This document shows, piece after piece, positions 30,501-42,089 of a stretch of DNA of 64,000 bases (position 1 is its first letter; every line of letters begins with the position of its first letter). Both the position numbers and the translations under genes were made by a program. Source of the stretch: Anomaloglossus baeobatrachus (Eukaryota > Chordata > Amphibia > Anura > Aromobatidae). Under the pieces are notes generated by a model that worked only from the letters and a program-made list of their open reading frames with translations, made no database searches and was not told the origin of the DNA. Where the stretch lies: NCBI RefSeq assembly GCF_048569485.1, contig NC_134353.1, forward strand, positions 72,375,908 to 72,439,907, read 5' to 3'.

Positions 30501-33500
30501 TGTATGGAGGACTATGTGGTGCCATTATTCTGTATGGAGGACTATGTGGGGCCCATTATTCTGTATGGAGGACTATGGGGTGCCCATTATTCTGTATGGA
30601 GGACTATGTGGTGCCCATTATTCTGTATGGAGGATTATGTGGGGCCATTATTCTGTATGGAGGGCTATGTGGGGCCATTATTCTGTATGGAGGACTATGT
30701 GGGGCCCATTATTCTGTATGGAGGGCTATGTGGTGCCATTATTCTGTATGGAGGACTATGTGGTGCCCATTATTCTGTATGGAGGGCTATATGGGGCACA
30801 TTATTCTGTATGGAGGGCTATATGGGGCACATTATTCTGTATGGAGGGCTATGTGGTGCCATTATTCTGTATGGAGGGCTATGTGGGGCCCATTATTCTG
30901 TATGGAGGACTATGTGGTGCCCATTATTCTGTATGGATGACTATGTGGTGCCCATTATTCTGTATGGAGGGCTATGTGGGGCCCATTATTCTGTATGGAG
31001 GACTATGTGGTGCCCATTATTCTGTATGGAGGGCTATGTGGGGCCCATTATTCTGTATGGAGGGCTATGTGGGGCCCATTATTCTGTATGGAGGACTATG
31101 TGGTGCCCATTATTCTGTATGGAGGACTATGTGGGGCCATTATTCTGTATGGAGGACTATGTGGGGCCCATTATTCTGTATGGAGGGCTATGTGGTGCCA
31201 TTATTCTGTATGGAGGACTATGTGGGCCCATTATTCTGTATGGAGGAATATGTGGTGCCATTATTCTGTATGGAGGACTATGTGGTGCCCATTATTCTGT
31301 ATGGAGGACTATGTGGGGCCCATTATTCTGTATGGAGGACTATGTGGGGCCCATTATTCTGTATGGAGGACTATGTGGGGTCCATTATTCTGTATGGAGG
31401 ACTATGTGGGGCCATTATTCTGTATGGTGGACTATGTGGGGCCCATTATTCTGTATGGAGGACTATGTGGGGCCCATTATGCTGTATGGAGGACTATGTG
31501 GGGCCCATTATTCTGTATGGAGGACTATGTGAGGCCCATTATTCTCTATGGAGGACTATGTGGGGGCCATTATACTGTATGGAGGACTATTTGGGGCCCA
31601 TTATTCTGTATGGAGGGCTATGTGGGACCCATTATTCTGTATGGAAGACTATGTGGGGCCCATTATACTGTATGGAGGACTATGTGGAGCCCATTATTCT
31701 GAACGGAGGGCTATGTGGGGCCCATTATTCTGTATGGAGGACTATGTGGGGCCCATTATTCTGTATGGAAGACTATGTGGGGCCCTTTATTCTGTATGGA
31801 GGACTATGTGGGGCCCATTATTCTGTATGGAGGACTATGTGGGCTCATTATTCTGTATGGAAGACTATGTGGGGCCCATTATTCTGTATGGAGGACTATG
31901 TGGGGCCCATTATTCCGTATGGAAGACTATGTGGGGCCCATTATTCTGTATGGAGGACTATGTGGGGCCCATTATTCTGTATGTAGGACTATGTGGGGCC
32001 CATTATTCTGTATGGAGGGCTATGTGGGGCCCATTATTCTGTATGGAGGGCTATGTGGGGTCCATTATTCTGTATGCAGGGCTATGTGGGGTCCATTATT
32101 CTGTATGGAGGACTATGTGGGGTCCATTATTCTGTATGGAGGACTATGTGGGGTCCATTATTCTGTATGGAGGACTATGTGGGGCCCATTATTCTGTATG
32201 GAGGGCTATGTGGGGCCCATTACTCTGTATGGAGGGCTATATTGGGCCCATTATTCTGTATGGAGGGCTATATTGGGCCCATTATTCTGTATGGAGGGCC
32301 ATGTGGAGCCATTATTCTGTATGGAAGACTATGTGGGGCCCATTATTCTGTATGGAGGACTATGTGGGGCCCATTATTCTGTATGGAGGACTATGTGGGG
32401 CCCATTATTCTGTATGGAGGGTTATGTGGGGCCCATTATTCTGTATGGAGGGCTATGTGGGGCCAATTATTCTGTATGGAGGGCTATGTGGGGCCCATTA
32501 TTCTGTATGGAGAACTATGTGGGGCCAATTATTCTGTATGGAGGACTATGTGGGGCCCATTATTCTGTATGGAGGACTATGTGGGCCCATTATTCTGTAT
32601 GGAGGACTATGTGGGCCCATTATTCTGTATGGAGGACTATGTGGAGCCATTATTCTGTATGGAGGACTATGTGGTGCCCATTATTCTGTATGGAGGACTA
32701 TGTGGTGCCCATTATTCTGTATGGAGGACTATGTGGAGCCCATTATTCTGTATGGAGGACTATGTGGTGCCCATTATTCTGTATGGAGGACTATGTGGGG
32801 CCCATTATTCTGTATGGAGAACTATGTGGGGCCCATTATTCTGTATGGAGGGCTATGTGGGCCCATTATTCTGTATGGAGGACTATGTGGGGCCCATTAT
32901 TCTGTATGGAAGACTATGTGGGGCCCTTTATTCTGTATGGAGGACTATGTGGGGCCCATTATTCTGTATGGAGGACTATGTGGGCTCATTATTCTGTATG
33001 GAAGACTATGTGGGGCCCATTATTCTGTATGGAGGACTATGTGGGGCCCATTATTCCGTATGGAAGACTATGTGGGGCCCATTATTCTGTATGGAGGACT
33101 ATGTGGGGCCCATTATTCTGTATGTAGGACTATGTGGGGCCCATTATTCTGTATGGAGGACTATGTGGGGCCCATTATTCTGTATGGAGGACTATGTGGG
33201 GCCCATTATTCTGTATGGAGGGCTATGTGGGGCCCATTATTCTGTATGGAGGGCTATGTGGGGTCCATTATTCTGTATGCAGGGCTATGTGGGGTCCATT
33301 ATTCTGTATGGAGGACTATGTGGGGTCCATTATTCTGTATGGAGGACTATGTGGGGTCCATTATTCTGTATGGAGGACTATGTGGGGCCCATTATTCTGT
33401 ATGGAGGGCTATGTGGGGCCCATTAATCTGTATGGAGGGCTATATTGGGCCCATTATTCTGTATGGAGGGCTATATTGGGCCCATTATTCTGTATGGAGG

Positions 33501-36290
33501 GCCATGTGGAGCCATTATTCTGTATGGAAGACTATGTGGGGCCCATTATTCTGTATGGAGGACTATGTGGGGCCCATTATTCTGTATGGAGGACTATGTG
33601 GGGCCCATTATTCTGTATGGAGGGTTATGTGGGGCCCATTATTCTGTATGGAGGGCTATGTGGGGCCAATTATTCTGTATGGAGGGCTATGTGGGGCCCA
33701 TTATTCTGTATGGAGAACTATGTGGGGCCAATTATTCTGTATGGAGGACTATGTGGGGCCCATTATTCTGTATGGAGGACTATGTGGGCCCATTATTCTG
33801 TATGGAGGACTATGTGGGCCCATTATTCTGTATGGAGGACTATGTGGAGCCATTATTCTGTATGGAGGACTATGTGGTGCCCATTATTCTGTATGGAGGA
33901 CTATGTGGTGCCCATTATTCTGTATGGAGGACTATGTGGAGCCCATTATTCTGTATGGAGTACTATGTGGTGCCCATTATTCTGTATGGAGGACTATGTG
34001 GGGCCCATTATTCTGTATGGAGAACTATGTGGGGCCCATTATTCTGTATGGAGGGCTATGTGGGCCCATTATTCTGTATGGAGGACTATGTGGGGCCAAT
34101 TATTCTGTATGGAGGGCTATGTGGGGACAATTATTCTGTATGGAAGACTATGTGGGCCCATTATTCTGTATGGAGGACTATGTGGGCCCATTATTCTGTA
34201 TGGAGGACTATGTGGAGCCATTATTCTGTATGGAGGACTATGTGGTGCCCATTATTCTGTATGGAGGACTATGTGGGCCCATTATTCTGTATGGAGGACT
34301 ATGTGGGCCCATTATTCTGTATGGAGGGCTATGTGGGCCTATTATTCTGTATGGAGGGCTATGTGGTGCCCATTATTCTGTATGGAGGACTATGTGGAGC
34401 CCATTATTCTGTATGGAGGGCTATGTGGTGCCCATTATTCTGTATGGAGGGCTATGTGGGGCCCATTATTCTGTATGGAGGACTATGTGGGGCCCATTAT
34501 TCTGTATGGAGGACTATGTGGGCCCATTATTCTGTATGGAGGACTATGTGGGGCCCATTATTCTGTATGGAGGACTATGTGGGCCCATTATTCTGTATGG
34601 AGGGCTATGTGGGGCCCATTATTCTGTATGGAGGACTACGTGGGCCCATTATTCTGTATGGAGGGCTATGTGGGGCCCATTATTCTGTATAGAGGGCTAT
34701 GTGGGGCCCATTGTTCTGTATGGAGGACTATGTGGGGCCCATTATTCTGTATGGAGGACTATGTGGGGCCCATTATTCTGTATGGAGGACTATGTGGGCC
34801 CATTATTCTGTATGGAGCGCTATGTAGGACCCATTATTCTGTATAGAAGACTATGTGGGGCCCATTATTCTGTATGGAGGGCTATGTAGGGCCATTATTC
34901 TGTATGGAGGGCTATGTGGGGCCCATTATTCTGTATGGAGGACTATGTGGAGCCCATTATTCTGTATGGAGGGCTATGTGGGGCCCATTATTCTGTATGG
35001 AGGACTATGTGGGCCCATTATTCTGTATGGAGGACTATGTGGGGCCCATTATTCTGTATGGAGGACTATGTGGGCCCATTATTCTGTATGGAGGGCTATG
35101 TGGGGCCCATTATTCTGCATGGAGGACTATGTGGGGCCCATTATTCTGTATGGAGGACTATGTGGCGCCATTATTCTGTATGGAGGGCTATGTGGGGCCC
35201 ATTTTTCTTTATGGAGGACTATGTGGGGCCCATTATTCTGTATGGAGGACTATGTGGGGCCATTATTCTATATGGAGGACTATGTATGGCTCATTCTTCT
35301 GGATGGAGGGCTATGTGGAGCCATTATTCTGTATGGAGGACTATGTGGGGCCCATTATTCTGTATGGAGGACTATGTGGGGCCCATTATTCTGTATGGAG
35401 GACTATGTGGAGCCCATTATTCTGTATGGAGGACTATGTGGGGCCCATTATTCTGTATGGAGGACTATGTGGGCCCATTATTCTGTATGGAGGACTATGT
35501 GGGGCCCATTATTCTGTATGGAGGACTATGTGGGGCCCATTATTCTGTATGTAGGAATATGTGAGGCCCATTATTCTGTATGGAGGACTATGTGGGCCTA
35601 TTATTCTGTATGGAGCACTATGTGGGCCCATTATTCTGTATGGAGGGCTATGTGGGCCCATTATTCTGTATGGAGGGCTATATGAGGCTCATTCTGTATG
35701 GAGGACATTGTGGGCCCATTATTCTGTATGGAGGGCTATGTGGGGCCCATTATTCTGTATGGAGGACTATGTGGGTCCATTATTCTGTATGGAGGACTAT
35801 GTGGGTCCATTATTCTGTATGGAGGACTATGTGGGCCCATTATTCTGTATGGTGGACTATGTGGGGCCATTATTCTGTATGGAGGACTATGTGGGGCCAT
35901 TATTCTGTATGGAGGACTATGTTGGGCCATTATTCTGTATGGAGGGCTATGTGGGGCCCATTATTCTGTATGGAGGGCTATGTGGGGCCCATTATTCTGT
36001 ATGGAGGGCTATGTGGGGCCCATTATTCTGTATGGAGGGCTATGTGGGGCCATTATTCTGTATGGAGGACAATGTGGGGCCCATTATTCTGTATGGAGGG
36101 CTATGTGGAGGCCATTATTCTGTATGGAGGGCTATGTGGAGGCCATTATTCTGTATGGAGGGCTATGTGGAGGCCATTATTCTGTATGGAGGGCTATGTG
36201 GGGACCATTATTCTGTATAGAGGGCTATGTGAGGCCTATTATACTGTATGGAGGACTATGTGAGGCCCATTATACTGTATGCAGGAGTAT
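27565..36290. repeat. 8.7 kb satellite of a 31-bp unit
   Basis: About 280 copies of a 31-bp unit (TATGGAGGACTATGTGGGGC plus CCATTATTCTG), with 30-bp variants lacking one G and frequent GGA/GGG and GGGG/GGTG alternation. Because of the 30/31 length mix, reading frames drift, giving frames up to 1,113 codons of MEDYVGPLFCMEG-type peptide; these are not genes. A block of about 1.2 kb is duplicated in tandem (about 31.7-32.9 and 32.9-34.1 kb). Confidence 0.97.
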
Positions 36291-36791
36291 TTGGGGCCTG
36301 AGACTAGGCTTTCATTGCTGCTGTTAGAGGCATTTGATGTCTCTTTAACCAGCCCTGTATGGAAGGAGCGTTCTTAGCTTTCTTCATCTCGTAAAAGATA
36401 TGTCCACACAGTTCCTCTGTGTGGCGGTTTTTCCCATTGGTTTTATGCAAATCAATGCTATTAAAATGCTGCTTTTAGGGAATGTGCGCACGTTGCGTTC
36501 TGTGCAATGCGGAAAAGAACGCACCCTCTAGTAGACTGGACAACTGTAAACACTCCATTTGTCAAAACAAAATGCATCCAAAACGCATGCATTTTGGATG
36601 CATTTTGCATGCGTTATGCATGCATTTTTTACAGTGCGGTCCCACGGCAATTCAGCTCTATTACATGCCCGCTGACAGCAGACACAGATAGTCGCGCGAT
36701 GAGAATGAACTCGGATGAACTTCACCTGACTTCATTGTCATCCTGTGGCTCTGTCTGTGTGTCACGTCCTGATTAGCGGTCACCCGTGAAG
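36291..36791. other. Unassigned sequence with palindrome and MITE-like piece
   Basis: No gene. From 36478 the sequence GGGAATGTGCGCACGTTGCG resembles the start of the MITE at 40654, so a related fragment may be present. At 36569-36606 there is a perfect 15-bp inverted repeat (AAAATGCATCCAAAA and its complement). CCGTGAAG at 36784-36791 is the left duplication of the next element. Confidence 0.4.
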
Positions 36792-37122
36792 TAGTGATGG
36801 GCAGTCCGGCTCTTTTTGGTGATCCGGTTCACATGGCTCCATTCACCAAAAAGAGCTGGCTCATTCGGATCGTTCTCAGCTCCTTATTAAATATATGTGT
36901 TCACCCCAAGGTGAACACATATTTAAGATTATAGTGACTCCGCTGAAACCACGCCCACCCGTGGCTAAACCATGCCCACTTACAATAGACCAATTAGATC
37001 GCTGAGTGGGCAAGGTTTAGCTGTGGGTGGGCGGGGTTTAGCGATTTTAGTGGCTCACTTTGATGATCCGGCTCCTGTCAGTCACAGCAGGGAGAGGATC
37101 GTTCGCGACCGACACATCACTA
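36792..37122. mobile_element. hAT MITE with 8-bp duplication
   Basis: 331 bp with ends TAGTGATGGGCAG and CGACACATCACTA (imperfect TIR), flanked by CCGTGAAG at 36784-36791 and 37123-37130. The 8-bp duplication and the TAGTGATG termini match the big hAT at 52635-60258. The centre is palindromic (AAATATGTGTTCACC/GGTGAACACATATTT-type arms near 36885-36925). Confidence 0.85.
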
Positions 37123-37130
37123 CCGTGAAG

Positions 37131-37647
37131 GACTCACCGGTGACCGCAAATCCCCTGAGTGAGCAGCGCGATCAGCGGTGCCGTCACTCGTTACCCGTGG
37201 CCAGCCTGAGTCCTCCACCTGTGACGTCATCGCTGACCGCGCAGCTCACTTCAGTCACTCGGGCGACTTCCTGTTACAGTTGGAGGATCCAGCGGTAGCC
37301 GCGGGTAACCTGAGGGACGTCATCACTGATCGTGCGGCTCACTTCAGTTGCTGCATTGAGCTGACAGAGAGCGGTCGTGGTCTGTGGTCGCTCGCTGTCA
37401 GCTTCATGTAGCAGAGCTGAAAGCGTTGTGGGACCTCATGTGGAGATGCCTGCCATGATTAACCTAAGACTTAGTGGCAGCTATGGGATGCCACTTATTA
37501 CCCCGATTGCCACCGCACCAGGACAATTCTGGATGAGCCGGGTAGAGTCCCGGGACTGTCTCATCTAATGGATGTGGCAATACCGGGCAGCTGCTCGCTG
37601 ATATTGTTAGGCTGGGAGGCTCCCCATAACGTGGGGCCCCCAATTGT
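37131..37647. other. Unassigned sequence, repeat-like
   Basis: GC-rich with TGACGTCATCGCTGACCG-type motifs repeated near 37220 and 37315 (GACGTCATCACTGATCG). No gene is recognised. The right half appears to belong to a repeat interrupted by the next MITE, since the CCCCAAT/ATTGGGG-type sequence resumes after it. Confidence 0.35.
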
Positions 37648-38218
37648 AAAGGCCGCTTTACATGCTACGATATCGTGACCAATATCGCTAGCGTCGGTAC
37701 CCGCCTCCATCGGTTGTGCGACATGGGCAAATCGCTGCCCGTGGCGCACAACATCGCCCAGACCTGTCACACTACTTACCTGCCCTGCGACGTCGCTGTG
37801 ACCGGCGAAACGCCTCCTTTCTAAGGGGGCGGTTCGTTCAGCATCACAACGACGTCACAGCTGCGTCACTGAACCGCCGCCCAATAGAAGCGGAGGGGCG
37901 GAGATAAGCGGGACGAACATCCCGCCCACCTTATTCCTTCCGCATTGCGGGCGGGAGGCAGGTAAGGAGAGGTTCCTCGTTCCTGCGGTGTCACACGGAG
38001 CGATGTGTGCTGCCGTAGGAACGAGGAACAAAATCGTTAGTGCTGCAGTAACGATATTTGAGAATGGACCACCCATGTCAATGATGAGCGATTTTGCACG
38101 TTTTTGCAACGATGCAAAATCGCACAAAGTTGTCACACGCAACGGCATCGCTAAAGCGACCGGATTCCGTGACCCCAACGAGATCGCTTGAGCGATGTCG
38201 CAGAGTGTAAAGCGGCCT
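37648..38218. mobile_element. MITE with GGCCGCTTTACA termini
   Basis: The left end AAAGGCCGCTTTACATGCTA and the right end CGCAGAGTGTAAAGCGGCCT form an inverted repeat of about 25 bp with few mismatches. The outer bases suggest a TA duplication. CpG-rich interior, no transposase frame. Confidence 0.7.
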
Positions 38219-39206
38219 GTAGAATACCAGCCTTCAGCCGTGTGGCTTTATCTTGGCTGGTATCAAAATTGGGGGAGGACCACACGCCGTTTATTGTTAA
38301 TTATTTATTTATTTATTTTACTGCATGATATAAACAGGCGGCTGTGATTGGTTGCAGTGAGACAGCTGTCACTCAGTGTGGGGGCGTTTCTGACTGCAAC
38401 CAATCATAAACCCAGCCCCACTCACACCTATTGCCAGTCCACATTATACGCATATAGCATATATAGCCTGGGTCTCAGCTTCCCATACACAGTAAGTTTT
38501 TTAACTGCATGAGAGGACACACAGGCTGGGGACCCCAACGTAGAGAAATACTTTGACGTAGTGTTGGGGCTCTATTGCATTGATCAATTAAATGGCTAAA
38601 ATTCTCTTTATTCATATGTTCATGGCAGTAATGCAGATTCCATTTTCATATTTTCACTCTTACATATAGCTATTGGATTTTTCATGTCAGTATTCACACA
38701 GCAGTTTCTGCTTTTCATATATTCCCCTTACATAGTCACTGGTGTGCATACCTTCTCTCCATATAGTGTAGATTTTTTAGGTTTTTGCACCCAGTTCAGA
38801 CTCAGAATTGGTGTTCCAGACGTTATTTCTTGATTGATTTGCAACCAATCATAGGCGCCGGTGTGCGGGAGAAGCAGGGAATACGAGATGGAATAATGAG
38901 CGGCCTGTATTTTCAAAAGAGGAAAAGCCGCCGGAGCAGTGTGACAGCCATGCAGCGCCGCGCCGGTAATCGGTCAGTGATCGGTGAGTATGAGAGATTG
39001 GGTGGGAGAGACCGACAGAGAGAGAATAGAGACCGAGAGGGAGAGATCGACTGACAGAAAGAGACCGACCGACAGAGAGAGAGAGACTGAAAGACCTGCG
39101 TTTTGTTTGTCAAGAAAGCATGCGGAACGCAACAAAAATACAGTCCAAGTGCATTTTGGTTGTTTTGACCCACATCATTGATTTCAATGGGTGGAGAACG
39201 CAGCTA
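38219..39206. repeat. Unclassified interspersed repeat(s)
   Basis: Holds a TTTA microsatellite near 38305-38330, an inverted GATTGGTTGCAGT/ACTGCAACCAATC pair (38348 and 38391), and a purine-rich GAGAGACCGACAGAGA stretch near 39005-39095. An ATG frame followed by G|GTGAGTA near 38978 imitates a first exon but has no protein similarity. Confidence 0.4.
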
Positions 39207-39539
39207 CAACCAGGGCTGTGGAGATCGTAAGCCAAACCTTTTACTCCGACTCCGACTCCTCAATTTCCCTTGCACGGACTCCAACTCCCACATATATTGC
39301 TTATAGTTAAGTGAAAAATGTATTTTAGTACAATGTGAACATCAGACATTTAATAATTTTTATGATACCATAATCAAAATATTTAGATGGAACATAAAAT
39401 ATATTTATTGGAATACAACTTTAGAACACAAAAAACTGTAATAAATTGTAAATATTTAATGCACTATGTAATATACATTAGATTGCATATATATATCTTG
39501 TGTGTATATATAAATATTTATATATATATTACATATACG
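39207..39539. mobile_element. hAT-like repeat fragment and A/T-rich tail
   Basis: CCAGGGCTGTGGAGATCGTA followed by CTCCGACTCCGACTCC is the start of a widespread vertebrate hAT-type non-autonomous element (CAGGGCTGTGGAGTCGG end). The matching right end is not visible. A/T-rich sequence with TATATA stretches follows. Confidence 0.5.
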
Positions 39540-39870
39540 CGGTGTTGGATGTTGATCTCCCTAAGGTAACTATCCTTGGTTATGTAGTCTTCTACTAGGC
39601 AATGCTCCCACTAGCCAGTTTCCTACTCCACACTGATGAGGGGCAAATACCCCGAAACAGCTGTCTGTGGATGGATACTATGTTTGGCATAGGTGGTCTC
39701 CTTGACTGGAGACTGCCCTTCCCGTGGTTGTTCCTTCCCGGTGAAAGACCTGGCTAGTTTCCTGCCAGCGTTGAGAAACATGTGATGGTGTCTCCGCAGG
39801 CTTTCTTGTTTTGAAAGAGGCTTTATGTAGGAGACGACATGAACAAAACTAGAATTATGGCCTTAATTAT
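39540..39870 (+). mobile_element. Penelope-like element terminal repeat (fragment)
   Basis: Non-coding segment centred on a hammerhead ribozyme with a minimal stem III. Such ribozymes are characteristic of Penelope-like element terminal repeats and related retrozymes in animals. No GIY-YIG or reverse transcriptase coding sequence is present, so only a terminal fragment remains, or the unit is non-autonomous. Confidence 0.5.
39627..39671 (+). ncRNA. Type I hammerhead ribozyme
   Basis: All conserved core boxes are present in order. Stem I TCCACA (39627-39632) pairs with TGTGGA (39666-39671). The core box CTGATGA is at 39633-39639. Stem II GGGG/CCCC (39640-39643 and 39650-39653) closes a CAAATA loop. 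GAAA is at 39654-39657. The palindrome ACAGCTGT (39657-39664) forms a loopless 4-bp stem III. The cleavage triplet is GTC, with C at 39665. The short stem III means that efficient cleavage in cis would be weak and a dimeric form is favoured, as described for newt and Penelope-associated hammerheads. Confidence 0.85.
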
Positions 39871-40149
39871 TATTATTATTATTGATGCCGTTATCATGCC
39901 AGATAAATTAGGTGATAGGTGTATACTTTGGGTTGTTGCTCTCTTTGCTTTCAATTATGTTTCATTTTAATTTTTGTTATTATTTTGTTACTATTTATTT
40001 TTTTTATTATTTTTTCTTTAACCCCTTCACGACTGAGGACGTAAGTGTAGATCCTAAATCATGAAGGGGTAATCACCTCAGGCTGCGGCGGTGATCCCTG
40101 CACATGTCTGCTGATTTCTACAGCAGACATGTGTCTTACCACGTCAAAG
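39871..40149. other. A/T-rich sequence and MITE-like hairpin
   Basis: An ATT microsatellite (near 39869-39890) and T-rich DNA, then AACCCCTTCACGACTGAGGA, with the inverse ATGAAGGGGT 30 bases later, and a hairpin ACATGTCTGCTG/CAGCAGACATGT at 40101-40132. These resemble a common amphibian MITE, but no complete pair of ends was defined. Confidence 0.4.
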
Positions 40150-40653
40150 TAACAGTAGCGGATACGTAATACGTATATACGAGCCCTTACTTACGTAGCG
40201 CTCACTAATATACAAATTAGGCACACTGAATACAGTTTTATGGCAAAACAATAATGTAACAATTTATTAAGATAGCATCAGGATAATGTTCAATTATGGA
40301 ATCACAGAAACAATATTACCCTGTTCTATTGATTCAATTCATTTAAATCATAGTATATAGAGAAATAAAGCATCAATACATTACCAAGTATTGTAGCATC
40401 CCTTCCCCACCGGAAGGACCACGGTCAGCGAGAAGGAAATACTCTGGTATCACCATCACAGAAGAAGTGTGTCCACTAACTCTGGAACGTCTCTCCCTCG
40501 CTGAACAGGGTCCCCTTTTTTATACACAGCTCTCACATCCTCCTCCATCACTGCTGCGTAGTTTTAGTAAAATCATCAGTAACTTTAACAAAGTTAAAGT
40601 TTTACTTAAGTTTTATGATTAACCACCACACAATGCTTTAAGGTTTACTCTTA

Positions 40654-41064
40654 GGCTATGTGCGCACAGTGCGTTTTTCGCGGCGTTTTTGCGCGTTTTT
40701 CGGTGCGTTTTTGGCCTCAAAACTGCAGGACTTTGCTTCCCCAGCAAAGTCTATGAGTTTTCATTTTTGCTGTCCGCACACATCTGTTTTTTTTACCTGC
40801 GTTTTTGAGTTAAAAAAAAATGGACATGTCAGTTCTTTCCTGCGTTTTTCTGTGTTTTCCGCCCATGCAATGCATTTGAAAAACGCAGCAAAACGCAGAG
40901 ATCAAAAACGCAGCAAAACGCAGCTAAAATGGCACCAAATCGCGGCAAAAACGCATGCGTTTTTTGATGCGTTTTTTTCGATGCAGGTGCGTTTTTGTGT
41001 GTTTTTAGCGGCCAAAAACGCACAAAAACGCAGCGTCAAAAAGACGCAGTGTGCGAACCTAGCC
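40654..41064. mobile_element. Harbinger-like MITE (TTA duplication)
   Basis: Ends GGCTATGTGCGCACAGTGCG and CGCAGTGTGCGAACCTAGCC are inverted repeats with TTA on both sides (40651-40653 and 41065-41067). A 3-bp TTA/TAA duplication suits PIF/Harbinger elements. The interior is rich in AAAACGCA/TGCGTTTT motifs in both orientations, so it can fold extensively. Inserted in the retroviral LTR. Confidence 0.75.
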
Positions 41065-41440
41065 TTACTAACATAACCCAAAGTTTGTTGGTAAGGTTTG
41101 TTTGCTATTGTCTAACATCTCAAAGTTCACTGGTATGTTGTTTTCACCAAGTTAACTCCTCATGTTCAGGCATAACGCTCTAAGGCTCTGTGCACACTAG
41201 AAAAGTGATTTTTCTCAAGAAAATTTCTTGAGAAACTTCTGGGAGTTGAAGATTTCCGCACCTGCGGAAAAATCCGCGGGAAAAACGCATGCGGATTTGC
41301 CGCGGATTTGCCGCGGATTTACCGCGATTTTACCGCGGATTTACCGCAGGTTGGTCCCTGCGGTTTTGCAATAAATAATATAGATAATCGATAGACAGAT
41401 AATGGATAGAGTGAAAGATGGATAGATGAATAGATAGATA

Positions 41441-42072
41441 GGCCTGTTTCACACGTCAGTGATTCTGGGACGTTTGTGCTTTTTTTAAACGTACCAGAAT
41501 CACTGACATACGCAGACCCATTATAATGAATGGGTCTGCTCACACATCAGTGATTTTTCACTGCACGTGTCTCCGTGCGGCGTACCCGCGTGTGCGTGAT
41601 TGCCGCACGGAGACATGTCCATTTTTTCTGGCATCACTAATGTCCCACGGACCACGCAGTGGTGTGATCCGTGAAACACGTGCCAGAAAAAAACGTGCTT
41701 TTAAAATAAAAAACATTTTTACTCACCCGGCTTCAGCGGCGCTCTCTGCAGCCTGTTCTCCCTGCTGCTTCTGAGCTGGCTCATTACTGTCGCGCATATT
41801 CATGATGCACGACACAGCCGACCCGGAAGCAGCTGCTGCGGGGGTCAGCGCCGCCTGGATGCTGCACCGCGGGAGCGATCAGCACCATGGAGAGCCGGAG
41901 CGTGCACAGGTGAGTTGATTTCTAAGTGCAATCACAGGCCATGGAGAACGGAGCCTGGATTGCACTTAGACAACCCACGAGTGCCGTAATTCACGGCACA
42001 CGGAGGGACATGTGCGTGTTTTACACGCCAGTGAAAAACGTCAGTGTTTTTCACTGACGTGTGAAACGGGCC
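41441..42072. mobile_element. MITE inserted in a GATA microsatellite
   Basis: Ends GGCCTGTTTCACACGTCAGT and ACTGACGTGTGAAACGGGCC are near-perfect inverted repeats. ATAGATA on both sides is part of a GATA microsatellite that the element splits. A second inverted pair (CCAGAATCACTGAC) lies just inside the left end. Confidence 0.8.
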
Positions 42073-42089
42073 ATAGATAGATAGATAGA

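Noticed and set aside
27525-36327. Frames up to 1,113 codons rich in MEDYVGPLFCMEGYVG
   Set aside because: They follow the 31-bp satellite in all forward frames; no independent coding signal.
38949-38984. First exon with ATG and perfect splice donor GGTGAGTA
   Set aside because: The surrounding sequence is repeat-like, the frame has no recognisable protein similarity and no acceptor or downstream exon is visible.
40660-41076. 138-codon Phe/Lys-rich frame
   Set aside because: It lies wholly in a MITE full of AAAACGCA/TGCGTTTT motifs; no gene.
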